Of a stretch of 64,000 bases of DNA, positions 19,174-27,994 are shown piece after piece. The number at the start of each line of letters is the position of its first letter. Position 1 is the first letter of the stretch. The notes beneath the pieces are model-generated. The model worked only from the letters and a program-made list of their open reading frames with translations. It did not search any database and was not told the DNA's origin. This stretch comes from Sulfurimonas sp. (GTDB lineage: Bacteria; Campylobacterota; Campylobacteria; Campylobacterales; Sulfurimonadaceae): the NCBI GenBank assembly GCA_027063505.1, contig JAMORO010000068.1, positions 1-64,000 of the forward strand, read 5' to 3'. The position numbers and the translations under genes are program-made.

Positions 19174-20199
19174 ATGTTTAAAACTATTTTAATGAGTGGA
19201 TTGTTAAGTTCTATGCTTCTTCTCTCGGGGTGTGGGGATGACAATAACGAAGGTGAGTCTAGACTCGAAACACAACAGATGTTGGATAATGGTGACTTTG
19301 CAGGGGTAATCTCTAAGCTAGAGTCTACGGCAACTACAAGAGATGATTATATCAACTTAGCTTCTGCTTATATGGGGAAAGCTGGCTTAACACTTACTCG
19401 CATTATTACTTCCATTACAAGTAGTGATGACACTGAAGATAATGGATTTTCGAGTTTTGTAAAAGGCATCTCAGAATCCTCTTCTCCAACAGCGATTTCT
19501 GACCTTGGAAAAGCAAATGATTTTTATAGAAAAGTTATAGGTGATAGATGTGTCTTAAATCGAACTTTAAGTGCTTCAGAGCGTGATGTTTGTCTCTATG
19601 TTGGTCTTGCAAATACAAGTCGTGCTGCAGTAACCATTGACTTGATTACTGAAGATATTGCTTCATTCGGTATTGAAGGTGATGGTGAAGAGGATTACAA
19701 ACTGAAGGCTTCTGCTTGTGCTTTAGAGTTTGCATTTAATGGAAATACTGGTGAGGACTGTAATATTACACAGGATGGTAATGTGACCTTTACAGTCTTA
19801 AATAGAACATATGACAAAATAAATATCGATGTTAATGGTACAGTTGAGCAGTTTCAGTACTTAATTGATAATAATCGTACCGTTCTTACAAAAGGTTACT
19901 GCTCTAATACAGATTTTTCTACAAGAACAGAAAATACTGTAAATGGCTATTATGTATGTCCAATTAATGAGTCTCCAAATGAAGAAGATATAACTACAAC
20001 AGGTGTACTTGTTGAGGTTCTCAATGGTGGTTTAAGTGCTCTTAACGGTGCAGCTACTGATGATATTAAAAGTGATATTGATGAGTTTAAGTGTGAAGTT
20101 CTTGGTGGTACATACGAGAATGAAGACTGTAATATAAGTTTAGATACACAGATTGATGAGCAGAGTATCATTGATTATCTAAATAAAGAAAATAAATAA
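19174..20199 (+). CDS. Lipoprotein of unknown function
   Basis: This 341-residue protein has a clear lipoprotein signal (MLLLSGC, Cys20). The first 100 residues after it look helical and TPR-like (ETQQMLDNGDFAGVISKLES, then INLASAYMGKAGL). The rest has several Cys residues that could form disulfides. An AAAGGAG site precedes the ATG. The gene is followed after 16 bases by an outer-membrane barrel gene, so the lipoprotein may be the periplasmic partner of that barrel. I do not recognise a named family. Confidence 0.7.
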   Translation: MFKTILMSGLLSSMLLLSGCGDDNNEGESRLETQQMLDNGDFAGVISKLESTATTRDDYINLASAYMGKAGLTLTRIITSITSSDDTEDNGFSSFVKGISESSSPTAISDLGKANDFYRKVIGDRCVLNRTLSASERDVCLYVGLANTSRAAVTIDLITEDIASFGIEGDGEEDYKLKASACALEFAFNGNTGEDCNITQDGNVTFTVLNRTYDKINIDVNGTVEQFQYLIDNNRTVLTKGYCSNTDFSTRTENTVNGYYVCPINESPNEEDITTTGVLVEVLNGGLSALNGAATDDIKSDIDEFKCEVLGGTYENEDCNISLDTQIDEQSIIDYLNKENK

Positions 20200-20215
20200 A
20201 CTAAGTGAGTAAAAA

Positions 20216-21388
20216 ATGAAACAAAAAATATTATTAAGCACTCTCCTTGGTGCTACAACTTCTTTAATGGCTCTTGGTGCTGAACAGGCTTTTCTTTACA
20301 AAGACCCTAGAATAATGGGAATGGGTGGAGCAAATGTTGCTGTTGGTTCATACTCAACATCAGTTTTTTCAAATCCTGCAGGACTTGCAACTCTGAAGAA
20401 GGATGATGGGTTTGTTGTAGATCTTCTTGGTTTATCAGTTTCTGCAACGGGAGATATCGCTGATTTTGCAGATGATATTGGAAATGCGGATACCGATGAT
20501 GAGATGACGGCTGTCTTAGAAAAATATGCAGGACAGCATTTCCATATAGGTGTTGATAACTATTCGGCTATTTCGAAAAACTCAGATGCTTTTGCTTGGA
20601 GTGTTGGTCTTTTAGCTGCATCAGATGTAAATCTTCAAGCACACCCAAATAGTGGACCAGATGGTGTTCTCGCTTCAAGTTCAAGAGGTTATGCTGGGCT
20701 TGTTGTAGGTGCTGCTAAACCTTTTACAACTAAGTATGGTCGAGTAGATGTTGGTGTGAGTGTAAAATATATAACACAACAGTCTTACGAGGGCTCTTTA
20801 CTAGTAAGTGATCTTACTGATGATGACAACGATATTGGAGAAACACTTCAAGATAAGTATGAGAAAACATCTTCTGGAATAGGAGTTGATTTAGGTGTGA
20901 CATATCACCCTTTTGAAAATAATTATTGGCATCCAGCAATAGGTATGAGTATCTTAAATATCGGTAGTATGGATATGGATGACAACTATGGTGGGCAACC
21001 AATGACACTGAATTTTGGTGCATCAATTACCCCAGAAGTTCCCTATCTTGATAAACTAGTTGTTGCCGTGGATTATGTAGATGCACTTAATAGCAATGTT
21101 ATTAGAGATTATACATACTCTGATAGTGGAGACGTGACATATGAAGATTTTGATGATACTGATGTAATGAAACGTTTACGTCTGGGGGTAGGTCTTGGAC
21201 TCATTGATAATTCATACTTTGGAACGACAGTTAATGTAGGAATGTATCAAGGAGCATATACTGCAGGTCTTGATATGAGACTTACATTAATTAAGCTTAA
21301 TATTGCTACATATGAAGAAGAAGTAGGGACTGGAAGTGTAGAAATACCTGATAGAAGATATATGGTACAGCTAGGAATGGGCTGGTAA
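20216..21388 (+). CDS. TraF-like/FadL-related outer-membrane barrel protein
   Basis: This 390-residue protein has a signal peptide ending near MALGA and then the pattern FLYKDPRIMGMGGANVAVG with FSNPAGLA. That is typical of the group often annotated as conjugal transfer TraF-like (a PorV/FadL-type barrel), which is not restricted to conjugation. The end, VQLGMGW, is a normal barrel C-terminus with a terminal aromatic. It directly follows the lipoprotein gene and probably shares its transcript. The TraF name should not be read as evidence of conjugation here. Confidence 0.65.
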   Translation: MKQKILLSTLLGATTSLMALGAEQAFLYKDPRIMGMGGANVAVGSYSTSVFSNPAGLATLKKDDGFVVDLLGLSVSATGDIADFADDIGNADTDDEMTAVLEKYAGQHFHIGVDNYSAISKNSDAFAWSVGLLAASDVNLQAHPNSGPDGVLASSSRGYAGLVVGAAKPFTTKYGRVDVGVSVKYITQQSYEGSLLVSDLTDDDNDIGETLQDKYEKTSSGIGVDLGVTYHPFENNYWHPAIGMSILNIGSMDMDDNYGGQPMTLNFGASITPEVPYLDKLVVAVDYVDALNSNVIRDYTYSDSGDVTYEDFDDTDVMKRLRLGVGLGLIDNSYFGTTVNVGMYQGAYTAGLDMRLTLIKLNIATYEEEVGTGSVEIPDRRYMVQLGMGW

Positions 21389-21410
21389 AACTGTTACAAA
21401 ACAATCACAT

Positions 21411-21443
21411 AAATTATTCTAATGATAATAATTAGAATAATTT
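21411..21443. promoter_or_regulatory. Perfect 12-base inverted repeat with Fur-box-like centre
   Basis: AAATTATTCTAA at 21411-21422 is repeated as TTAGAATAATTT at 21432-21443 around a 9-base spacer. The centre, 21418-21436, agrees with the E. coli Fur consensus at 14 of 19 positions by hand alignment (AATGATAATAATTA core). It lies about 36 bases before the TATAAT of ccoG. It could be a Fur site, or a weak terminator of the barrel gene. Confidence 0.35.
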
Positions 21444-21478
21444 ATAATATTTAAACTAAATCAAAGTGAACCCTTAGC

Positions 21479-21484
21479 TATAAT
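21479..21484 (+). promoter_or_regulatory. Candidate -10 box of ccoG
   Basis: TATAAT lies 29 bases before the ATG at 21513, giving a short leader with the GGAG site at 21501-21504. Confidence 0.45.
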
Positions 21485-21512
21485 ATAGAAAATAAAATAT
21501 GGAGTGCTTATT

Positions 21513-22955
21513 ATGAGTGAAAAAAAACAAGCTTTAAAAATACCTACCCCGTGGAGAATTAAGCGTTACTATGTATATGTAATAGCAACAATTATTTCCC
21601 TTTCTCTTCCTTGGATTATTATAGACGGGAATCACTTCTTCTTACTCTCATTTGATAAGATGAAGCTTCACTTAGCATTTGTTCAGTTTGATATGCAAGA
21701 GTTATACCTAATGCCTTTCTTATTGATGCTAATGTTTTTAGGAATCTTTGGTATGACTGTTGTAGGTGGTCGTGTGTTTTGTGGATGGGTCTGTCCTCAA
21801 ACAGTTTTTCGTGTTATCTATCGTGATCTTATAGAGACTAAAATTTTAGGTCTTCGTGGACGTATAAAAAACAAACAGAAAGAACCAGATATGTCTAAAC
21901 CTGAAAACAAGGTAAAGAAAGTTATCGCAGTCCTTATGTGGTCTGTTCTTGCGGTTATTGCTGGTGCTGACTTTATTTGGTACTTTGTACCACCAGAAGA
22001 TTTTTTCAACTACTTGAATAATCCAGCTGATCACATGACTATGATTGGATTTGTTCTTGGTGTAGCAGCATTCCTAATTTACGATATCGTTTTCTTAAAA
22101 GAGAATTTTTGTATCTATGTTTGTCCTTACTCTCGTGTTCAGTCAGTTCTTTATGATGATCACACTGTTATGGCACTTTACGATATGCACCGTGGTGGAG
22201 ATATTTATGAGGGTCATGAGAAAAAGTTTACAAAACAGAAAGAGCTTCAAGCATTTGAACCTACTGCAGAGTGTACAACTTGTGAGCAGTGTGTGACAGT
22301 ATGTCCGACTCATATTGATATTCGTCAAGGATTACAGCTTGAGTGTATTAACTGTTTAGAGTGTGTTGATGCTTGTACTACAGTTATGGGTAAACTTGGT
22401 AAGCCTTCTCTTGTAACATGGTCAAGTGACTATGAAATAGTGGATCAAAAAGGTAAAACGAAGTACTTTAGACCAAAAGTTCTAGCATACATAGCACTTT
22501 TAGTTGGTATTAGTATTATTCTTGGAATGATGGGTAGCACAAAAGAGCATATGCTTTTAAACATCAACAAAGAGACTAGACTTTACTCTACAAAAGCACT
22601 TAATGATGGAAGAGTAAGAGTTGATAACTCATATGTATTCTTACTTCAAAACACTGAAAATGAGAAGATGAAATTTTACTTTGATATTATTCCTCCAAAA
22701 GGTATGGAAGGTAAGATTAAAATTATAAAACCAAGTAAACCATTTATGGCAACACCTGGTGCTAAAAAGAAAAAAGTTGTTACACTAAGAACAACAGAAG
22801 TATTAGTATCGGATCCTAGAAAAGATACTATTATCCCTATCACTATTCATGCTTATGCATTTGATAAAGATGGTAAGAAAAGTGAAAAAGTTTCTGTAAT
22901 CAGAAAATCAACATTTATCTTTCCAAAAGAGAGTATTTTAAAGGCGGCTAAATAA
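21513..22955 (+). CDS. ccoG: Cytochrome c oxidase accessory protein CcoG (FixG/RdxA family)
   Basis: CcoG is an inner-membrane Fe-S protein needed for copper delivery to cbb3 oxidase. The 480-residue protein has about five membrane segments, the N-terminal VVGGRVFCGWVCPQ segment and two ferredoxin-type clusters: Cys254, 257, 260, 264 and Cys278, 281, 284, 288. A C-terminal Ig-like periplasmic domain follows. I prefer ATG 21513, with GGAG 8 bases upstream, over the GTG at 21504 that lies within that site. No cbb3 subunit genes are in the window. A Fur-box-like repeat upstream would suit an iron-rich protein. Confidence 0.92.
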   Translation: MSEKKQALKIPTPWRIKRYYVYVIATIISLSLPWIIIDGNHFFLLSFDKMKLHLAFVQFDMQELYLMPFLLMLMFLGIFGMTVVGGRVFCGWVCPQTVFRVIYRDLIETKILGLRGRIKNKQKEPDMSKPENKVKKVIAVLMWSVLAVIAGADFIWYFVPPEDFFNYLNNPADHMTMIGFVLGVAAFLIYDIVFLKENFCIYVCPYSRVQSVLYDDHTVMALYDMHRGGDIYEGHEKKFTKQKELQAFEPTAECTTCEQCVTVCPTHIDIRQGLQLECINCLECVDACTTVMGKLGKPSLVTWSSDYEIVDQKGKTKYFRPKVLAYIALLVGISIILGMMGSTKEHMLLNINKETRLYSTKALNDGRVRVDNSYVFLLQNTENEKMKFYFDIIPPKGMEGKIKIIKPSKPFMATPGAKKKKVVTLRTTEVLVSDPRKDTIIPITIHAYAFDKDGKKSEKVSVIRKSTFIFPKESILKAAK

Positions 22956-23011
22956 TTCACTTTTAACATGAAATAAGATAAACTTCATAGATATATTCTA
23001 TGGAGTTTTTC

Positions 23012-26000
23012 ATGTGCTTTTTCTGTAAAAAATTTCTTTTTTTTACCCTTCTTCTTTATACTATCTTAGGATTTTTCCTTCTTCCTTTACTTCTAAAACC
23101 ACAAATTATAAAGAGTGTCGATGAGAGTTTAAATGCTCATATCTCTATTGAAAACATCTATTTTAACCCTTTTATCTTTAAGTTCTCACTAATCGATGTA
23201 ACCCTACTTGACTTAGAAGAGAGACCTCTTCTCTCATTTGATGAGTTTTTTATAAACATAGACCCGAGCTCTCTCTTTTATGATGCACTACATATCAAAG
23301 AAGTTTCTCTCTCTTCACCACATATTTATCTTAACAACTCAAAGGAGAAAGGGATAAATCTTTTACATATTCTTAAACCCTCTGATAAGCTTCAAGAGGA
23401 GAAAAGTGAATCATCTCTTCCTCGTGTAATCATTGAAAAAGTCTCTATGATAGATGGGAGTGTAGCTATAGAGGATAGAACAAGAGAGAAGCTCTTTAAC
23501 TTTACTGTAGAGGGTATAGGTTTTATGCTTGAGAACATAGATACTCAAGAGTTAGATACTCAAGATGCAAAGCTTCGCTTCTACTCTCATTTAGGAGATG
23601 GTGGTTTTATAGATTTTAAAGCAAATATTGTTGGTCTTGATCCTTTCAAAGTAGAGGGAAGTCTAGATTTTCAAGCGAGTCAGCTCTATACAGAGTATAG
23701 ATATATTCAAGAAGATTTAAACCTTGAAGTAGCCGATGGTAAAATCTCTTTTCACACCCTCTATAACTTCAATGCAGCAGATATAAATAGCACAGCAGTG
23801 AAGAATTTAAAAATGAGTCTATCAAACCTCCGTATAAAACCAAAAAACCAGACTAGAGATGTACTTACACTCAAAGAGTTTTTTATTGATGATGCAGTTG
23901 TTTATCCATTTGCACAAGAGGGGAAGATAGAGAGTGTAGGAGTATCGCAACTTCATATAGATGCTAAACGGGATACTCTTGGGATAATAGACTGGTTAGA
24001 GTTTATAAAAGTAAAAGAGAAGGGTAATACTCTAACAAATGAAAAAAATAGAACAACAGAGACTAATAACTGGCAATTTCGAGTAGATAAGCTTGTTTTA
24101 GAAAAGATATCACTTCTTTTTGAGGATAGTGCGGTGACACCGGCTGTAAAAACAGACATAAGAGAGTTTGATTTTTATGCGAAAGATATAACACTTGCAG
24201 GGAAAAGTGCTATATCTTATAGTGTAAAACTTGATGCAAATGAGAATTTTCACTGTCAAGGGGAGGGAAGTCTCATACATAAAAAGCTAAATCTTACTTT
24301 TAATGGTAGCTGTCGAGATTTAGATTTAGTGCACTATAAACCCTATATAGATAAAGCTGCTAAAGAGAGTTTATCTGTATATGATGTAGTGTTACAAAGA
24401 GCTACTGCTGGAGTAGCGTTTCATCTACAAGTAGAGGAGGGAGAGAACAATAAAACGAACATTTTACTCAAGGATACCTCTCTTACTCTTGATGGCTTAA
24501 AAGTAGCTAAAAGAACTACTTCTGAAAAGCTAATAACACTCAAACATATGGGGGTTGAGGGTATCTCATATGAGAGTAGTAAGAGTGATGTAGAAGTTGG
24601 ACTTTTCGAGATAGAGGCATTAAAAGTAGATGCAAAACGGTATAAAGATGGGAAGCTTAACTTAGAAAATCTCGTAGTAGCATATCCTGAGAAAAAGAAG
24701 AAAAAGAGTGAGAAGAGTCAAGAGAAAGCTCTTACATTTTTACTAAAGAAGTTCTTAGTGGCAGATACAGAGATTGTATTTGAAGATAACTTCTTAGAAA
24801 AGAGAGTAAAAAATAGGATACAAAACATAGCATTTCGTGCAAATAATATCTCTCTTGAAGAGGGGACATGGTTTGATTATCGTGTATCAATGCTTGTAAA
24901 CAAAAAGGGAAAAATTAGTAGTCGTGGAAAAGTGAAACATACCCCTCTACAGCAAAAAGGTCGCTTTAGCATCACAAACCTTGGACTCGTTCCTTTAACT
25001 CCTTATCTCCAAGAGAGCAGTTATGTAGCTATCGAAGATGGTAGAGTTTCATTAAAAGGTAAAGTCTCTTATGCACCTTCAAAAAAGAGTCCCGATGTAC
25101 GAGTTGAGAGCTCCTTTTTGTTAGAGTCTCTTTTTATAAATAACTCTAAAGATAAAACGACACTTCTCTCTGTAAATGATGTTAAAACAGATCATTTTAC
25201 ACTCGAACTCTCTCCAAATCGTTTTTATATTAATGAGTTGGATGTAAACTCTTTTTATGTCAATGCTCTCATCGATCAAAATAGAACGATGAACTTTCAA
25301 AAACTGATGAAAAAGGGTAAAAATACTACTCCATCAAAACAAAAAGAGAAGAGTGAACCCTTTCCTGTAAAGGTTTTAAAAGTGAATGTTAAACTCGGAA
25401 GTGCAAAGTTTGCGGACTACTCTATTCCTCTTCATTTTTCTACACATATACATAACTTAAATGGTGTTTTATATTCACTCTCAAATGTAAAAAAAGAGAC
25501 TACTTATGTAGATATAGTGGGGGATGTTAATGAGTATGGTTCAACTTCACTCAGAGGAAGTTTTGATGGCTCAGATCCTTTTCTTTACACTGACTTAGCA
25601 TTTAGCTTCAAGAACTTAGATATGCACTCTTTAAGTGGTTACAGTGCATCTTTTGCAGGGCATGAGATAGATGATGGAAGGCTTTATTTAGATTTAGGGT
25701 ATGAGATACTGAACTCTGAACTGCTTGGTAGTAATAGTATTATCATGAAAAAAGTAGTACTAGGAAAAGAGATAGAGGATGAGAATGTTACTATCCTTCC
25801 TTTAGGTTTTGTCTTTGGACTTCTTGAAGATAGTGATGGAGTTATAGATATAGATATGCCAGTAGAGGGCAATGTAGATAACCCTGACTTTAAGTATGGA
25901 GCTCTTGTTTTAAGTACTATAGGCGGCCTTGTTGCAAAAGCGGTAACATCTCCTTTTAAGTTTTTAGGTAAAGTGATGGGCTTTGATGCAGAGGCTATAG

Positions 26001-26548
26001 AGTTTGTTCTTTTTGAACCAGCTCGAACAGTTATCTCTCCTCCAGAGAGAGAAAAACTAGACCAAGTCTATAAAATAATGCTCAAAAAACCAAAAATATC
26101 ACTCGCTATTAGGGGTAGTTATGATGAGGTTCTCGATACAAATACTCTGAAAATTGATGCTCTGATAAATAGAGTGATGAAGAAGAGTGGCATTAAAAAT
26201 AGAGAAGATCATGAGAGTGCTATGAGTACCTCACTCCTTGAAGATATATATGAAGATATGCGAGATGATGATTACCTTGATAGACTTCAAGAAGAGTTAG
26301 AGAAAGAAGATAGTAAAGATTTTGACCATAGATACCATAATAAACTTCTTGAACACTGTATAGAGATACAGCCTATAGCCAAGAGTACTCTTCTAGCTTT
26401 AGCTGAGAGTAGAGCAGATGCAATGGTGAATTACTTAGTAAAAGAGAGAGGTATCGCAGCCTCTCGTGTTATAAAACTAGTACCAAAAAGTTCACAGAGT
26501 GAGGGTGGAAAGATGGTAAAAGTGCTTATGCGAATAGAGGTAAAATAA
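23012..26548 (+). CDS. Very large DUF748/AsmA-like protein
   Basis: This protein of about 1178 residues has one N-terminal membrane segment (FLFFTLLLYTILGFFLLPLLL, near residues 8-28) followed by a long beta-rich body, as in the AsmA/TamB-like group that bridges the envelope to move lipids. The final 60 residues (ALAESRADAMVNYLVKERG, then SRVIKLVPK) are the OmpA-like end typical of DUF748 proteins. I chose ATG 23012 because GGAG lies 6 bases before it; ATG 23000 is in frame and also possible. It stands alone between ccoG and the exporter gene. Lipid or LPS transport is a family-level inference. Confidence 0.75.
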   Translation: MCFFCKKFLFFTLLLYTILGFFLLPLLLKPQIIKSVDESLNAHISIENIYFNPFIFKFSLIDVTLLDLEERPLLSFDEFFINIDPSSLFYDALHIKEVSLSSPHIYLNNSKEKGINLLHILKPSDKLQEEKSESSLPRVIIEKVSMIDGSVAIEDRTREKLFNFTVEGIGFMLENIDTQELDTQDAKLRFYSHLGDGGFIDFKANIVGLDPFKVEGSLDFQASQLYTEYRYIQEDLNLEVADGKISFHTLYNFNAADINSTAVKNLKMSLSNLRIKPKNQTRDVLTLKEFFIDDAVVYPFAQEGKIESVGVSQLHIDAKRDTLGIIDWLEFIKVKEKGNTLTNEKNRTTETNNWQFRVDKLVLEKISLLFEDSAVTPAVKTDIREFDFYAKDITLAGKSAISYSVKLDANENFHCQGEGSLIHKKLNLTFNGSCRDLDLVHYKPYIDKAAKESLSVYDVVLQRATAGVAFHLQVEEGENNKTNILLKDTSLTLDGLKVAKRTTSEKLITLKHMGVEGISYESSKSDVEVGLFEIEALKVDAKRYKDGKLNLENLVVAYPEKKKKKSEKSQEKALTFLLKKFLVADTEIVFEDNFLEKRVKNRIQNIAFRANNISLEEGTWFDYRVSMLVNKKGKISSRGKVKHTPLQQKGRFSITNLGLVPLTPYLQESSYVAIEDGRVSLKGKVSYAPSKKSPDVRVESSFLLESLFINNSKDKTTLLSVNDVKTDHFTLELSPNRFYINELDVNSFYVNALIDQNRTMNFQKLMKKGKNTTPSKQKEKSEPFPVKVLKVNVKLGSAKFADYSIPLHFSTHIHNLNGVLYSLSNVKKETTYVDIVGDVNEYGSTSLRGSFDGSDPFLYTDLAFSFKNLDMHSLSGYSASFAGHEIDDGRLYLDLGYEILNSELLGSNSIIMKKVVLGKEIEDENVTILPLGFVFGLLEDSDGVIDIDMPVEGNVDNPDFKYGALVLSTIGGLVAKAVTSPFKFLGKVMGFDAEAIEFVLFEPARTVISPPEREKLDQVYKIMLKKPKISLAIRGSYDEVLDTNTLKIDALINRVMKKSGIKNREDHESAMSTSLLEDIYEDMRDDDYLDRLQEELEKEDSKDFDHRYHNKLLEHCIEIQPIAKSTLLALAESRADAMVNYLVKERGIAASRVIKLVPKSSQSEGGKMVKVLMRIEVK

Positions 26549-26603
26549 CTTTTTGGTATAATTGCATTTCTGATTTAAAACTATTCTAATATAAAGGATT
26601 TAG

Positions 26604-27614
26604 ATGTTAGATATATCTAAATATAAAACATACACAAAGGGTTTACTTGCCAGTATTGCAGTAGCTATTGTCGCTAGTATCATTACTCACTTTATCTCTT
26701 TTAGTACAGCAACTGTAGCGATTATTCTCGGAATGATAGTAGGAAACAAATTTTACAACACTTTTCATGCAGAAGATTCTAAATTTAAAAGTGGTGTAAA
26801 GTGGGCGGAAAAAGACCTTTTGATGTTTGCTATCGCACTTATGGGGATAAACCTTAACTTTACTATGCTCGCAAACTTAGGGGTAAAGACTATCTTGATT
26901 ATCGTTTTTGGGATGATGTTTACTATCACTATGGGTATAGTTCTTGGGAAACTCTTTAAACTAAATCCGAAACTCTCTCTAATGATAGGTATAGGAAATG
27001 GTGTCTGTGGTAGTTCTGCCATCGCTGCAACATCAGGTGTAGCAAAAGTACAAAGTAATGATATCGGTATCAGTATAGCACTTGTAAATCTTATGGGAAC
27101 AATAGGTATATTTTTAGCACCATTCTTGGCACATCTCTTAGGGTTCACAGATATTCAAGCAGGAATTTTCACAGGAAATACTCTTCAAGCTGTTGGTCAA
27201 GCAGTTGCTGCTGGTTTTAGTATCTCTGATGAGGCTGGGCACTATGCGACAGTTGTGAAGATGGGAAGAGTTTTACTTCTTGTGCCTCTCGTACTTATCT
27301 TAATCTATGTAGCAAAAAGAGAGAACAAAAAAAATGGTGAAGAGATAGAAGCGAAAGGAAAAGTAGGTGTTCCTTCGTTTATTCTTTGGTTTGTAGGTTT
27401 CTCTGTTGTCGCTTCACTTGGATGGTTACCAAAAGAGGTGGAGACAATTATAGGGACTGTAAGTCACTACATCACGCTTATAGCTATGAGTGCTATCGGT
27501 TTAATGATACACTTTGGAACTATAGTAAAGAGTGCAGGAACAGCATTTAAAGTCTCTTCACTTCTCTTTGCACTACAACTTATGTTTAGTGCTTTACTTA
27601 TAAGTCTATTATAA
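26604..27614 (+). CDS. YeiH-family putative sulfate exporter
   Basis: This 336-residue protein has about ten hydrophobic segments. It has the YeiH (UPF0324) motifs IILGMIVGNKF near residue 40, LLMFAIALMGINLNF near 70 and the glycine-rich GIGNGVCGSSAIAA near 128. Members are annotated as putative sulfate exporters, and some are tied to taurine or sulfite metabolism, which would suit a sulfur oxidiser. An AAAGGA site precedes the ATG. The stop lies only 8 bases before the -10 of the candidate sRNA. Confidence 0.85.
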   Translation: MLDISKYKTYTKGLLASIAVAIVASIITHFISFSTATVAIILGMIVGNKFYNTFHAEDSKFKSGVKWAEKDLLMFAIALMGINLNFTMLANLGVKTILIIVFGMMFTITMGIVLGKLFKLNPKLSLMIGIGNGVCGSSAIAATSGVAKVQSNDIGISIALVNLMGTIGIFLAPFLAHLLGFTDIQAGIFTGNTLQAVGQAVAAGFSISDEAGHYATVVKMGRVLLLVPLVLILIYVAKRENKKNGEEIEAKGKVGVPSFILWFVGFSVVASLGWLPKEVETIIGTVSHYITLIAMSAIGLMIHFGTIVKSAGTAFKVSSLLFALQLMFSALLISLL

Positions 27615-27631
27615 TTTTATGGTATGATATC

Positions 27632-27717
27632 TGCGAAACATTGTTTACATTCGCAGGTTGATTACCTGCATGTGGGAATGAAAGCTCAACTGTATTTTAC
27701 AGTTGAGCTTTTTTTTT
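27632..27717 (+). ncRNA. Candidate small RNA with own promoter and terminator
   Basis: TATGAT at 27623-27628 stands at the right distance for a start near 27634. The region folds into TGCGAA/TTCGCA (27632-27637 with 27650-27655), GCAGGT/ACCTGC (27653-27658 with 27664-27669) and a 13-base terminator stem. The first two stems share three bases, so they may compete. There is no start codon with a ribosome binding site. It could instead be a 3' UTR of the exporter gene. I do not recognise a known RNA family. Confidence 0.45.
27682..27717 (+). terminator. Strong rho-independent terminator
   Basis: AAGCTCAACTGTA at 27682-27694 pairs perfectly with TACAGTTGAGCTT at 27698-27710 around a TTT loop, and seven T follow at 27711-27717. 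It ends the candidate sRNA and any read-through from the exporter gene. Confidence 0.9.
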
Positions 27718-27994
27718 GCTAAATTTTTAGTGAAATTGTGGGTTGTACTGGATGGGATCTCTCATAGAGGAGGTACTTGGCTACTTAGCCAAGTTGTTTT
27801 AGCATAAGGAGAGGGTTAATCGCCTCTCCTTATTTTTCATACTATATACTTATACACTATCAAGTTCTACATAAGGGTGATTGAAGCTGTATTTTTTCTT
27901 TATCATTTTGTAATTTGTAATTATTTTTTTAGAAAAAAAATCGGGCTTACTTTCAGTAAGCGAAGAGCAAGAGATAAAGAGTGCCAATTCTGGT
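27718..27994. other. Hairpin-rich non-coding stretch before the conjugation remnant
   Basis: This stretch holds two perfect hairpins: ACTTGGCTA/TAGCCAAGT at 27775-27794 and a terminator at 27805-27837. It is then AT-rich up to the truncated reading frame. Frame analysis shows the coding frame of the next feature is open back to 27914, after a TAA at 27911-27913. No tRNA, transposase or integrase is seen. Confidence 0.5.
27805..27837 (+). terminator. Rho-independent terminator
   Basis: TAAGGAGAGG at 27805-27814 pairs perfectly with CCTCTCCTTA at 27823-27832, followed by TTTTT. Together with the hairpin at 27775-27794 it may end a second short transcript starting somewhere after 27717. Confidence 0.75.

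Noticed and set aside
20216-21388. Conjugation gene from the TraF-like pattern
   Set aside because: The family is a general outer-membrane barrel group, and no transfer genes surround it.
26765-27148. 127-residue minus-strand frame inside the YeiH-family gene
   Set aside because: It is the reverse reading of membrane-segment codons, rich in Ile, Pro and Ser, with no start signal.
27632-27717. tRNA, tmRNA or SRP RNA at the structured spot after the exporter gene
   Set aside because: No T-loop GTTCGAATC-type motif, no CCA end, no SRP GGAAG tetraloop region.
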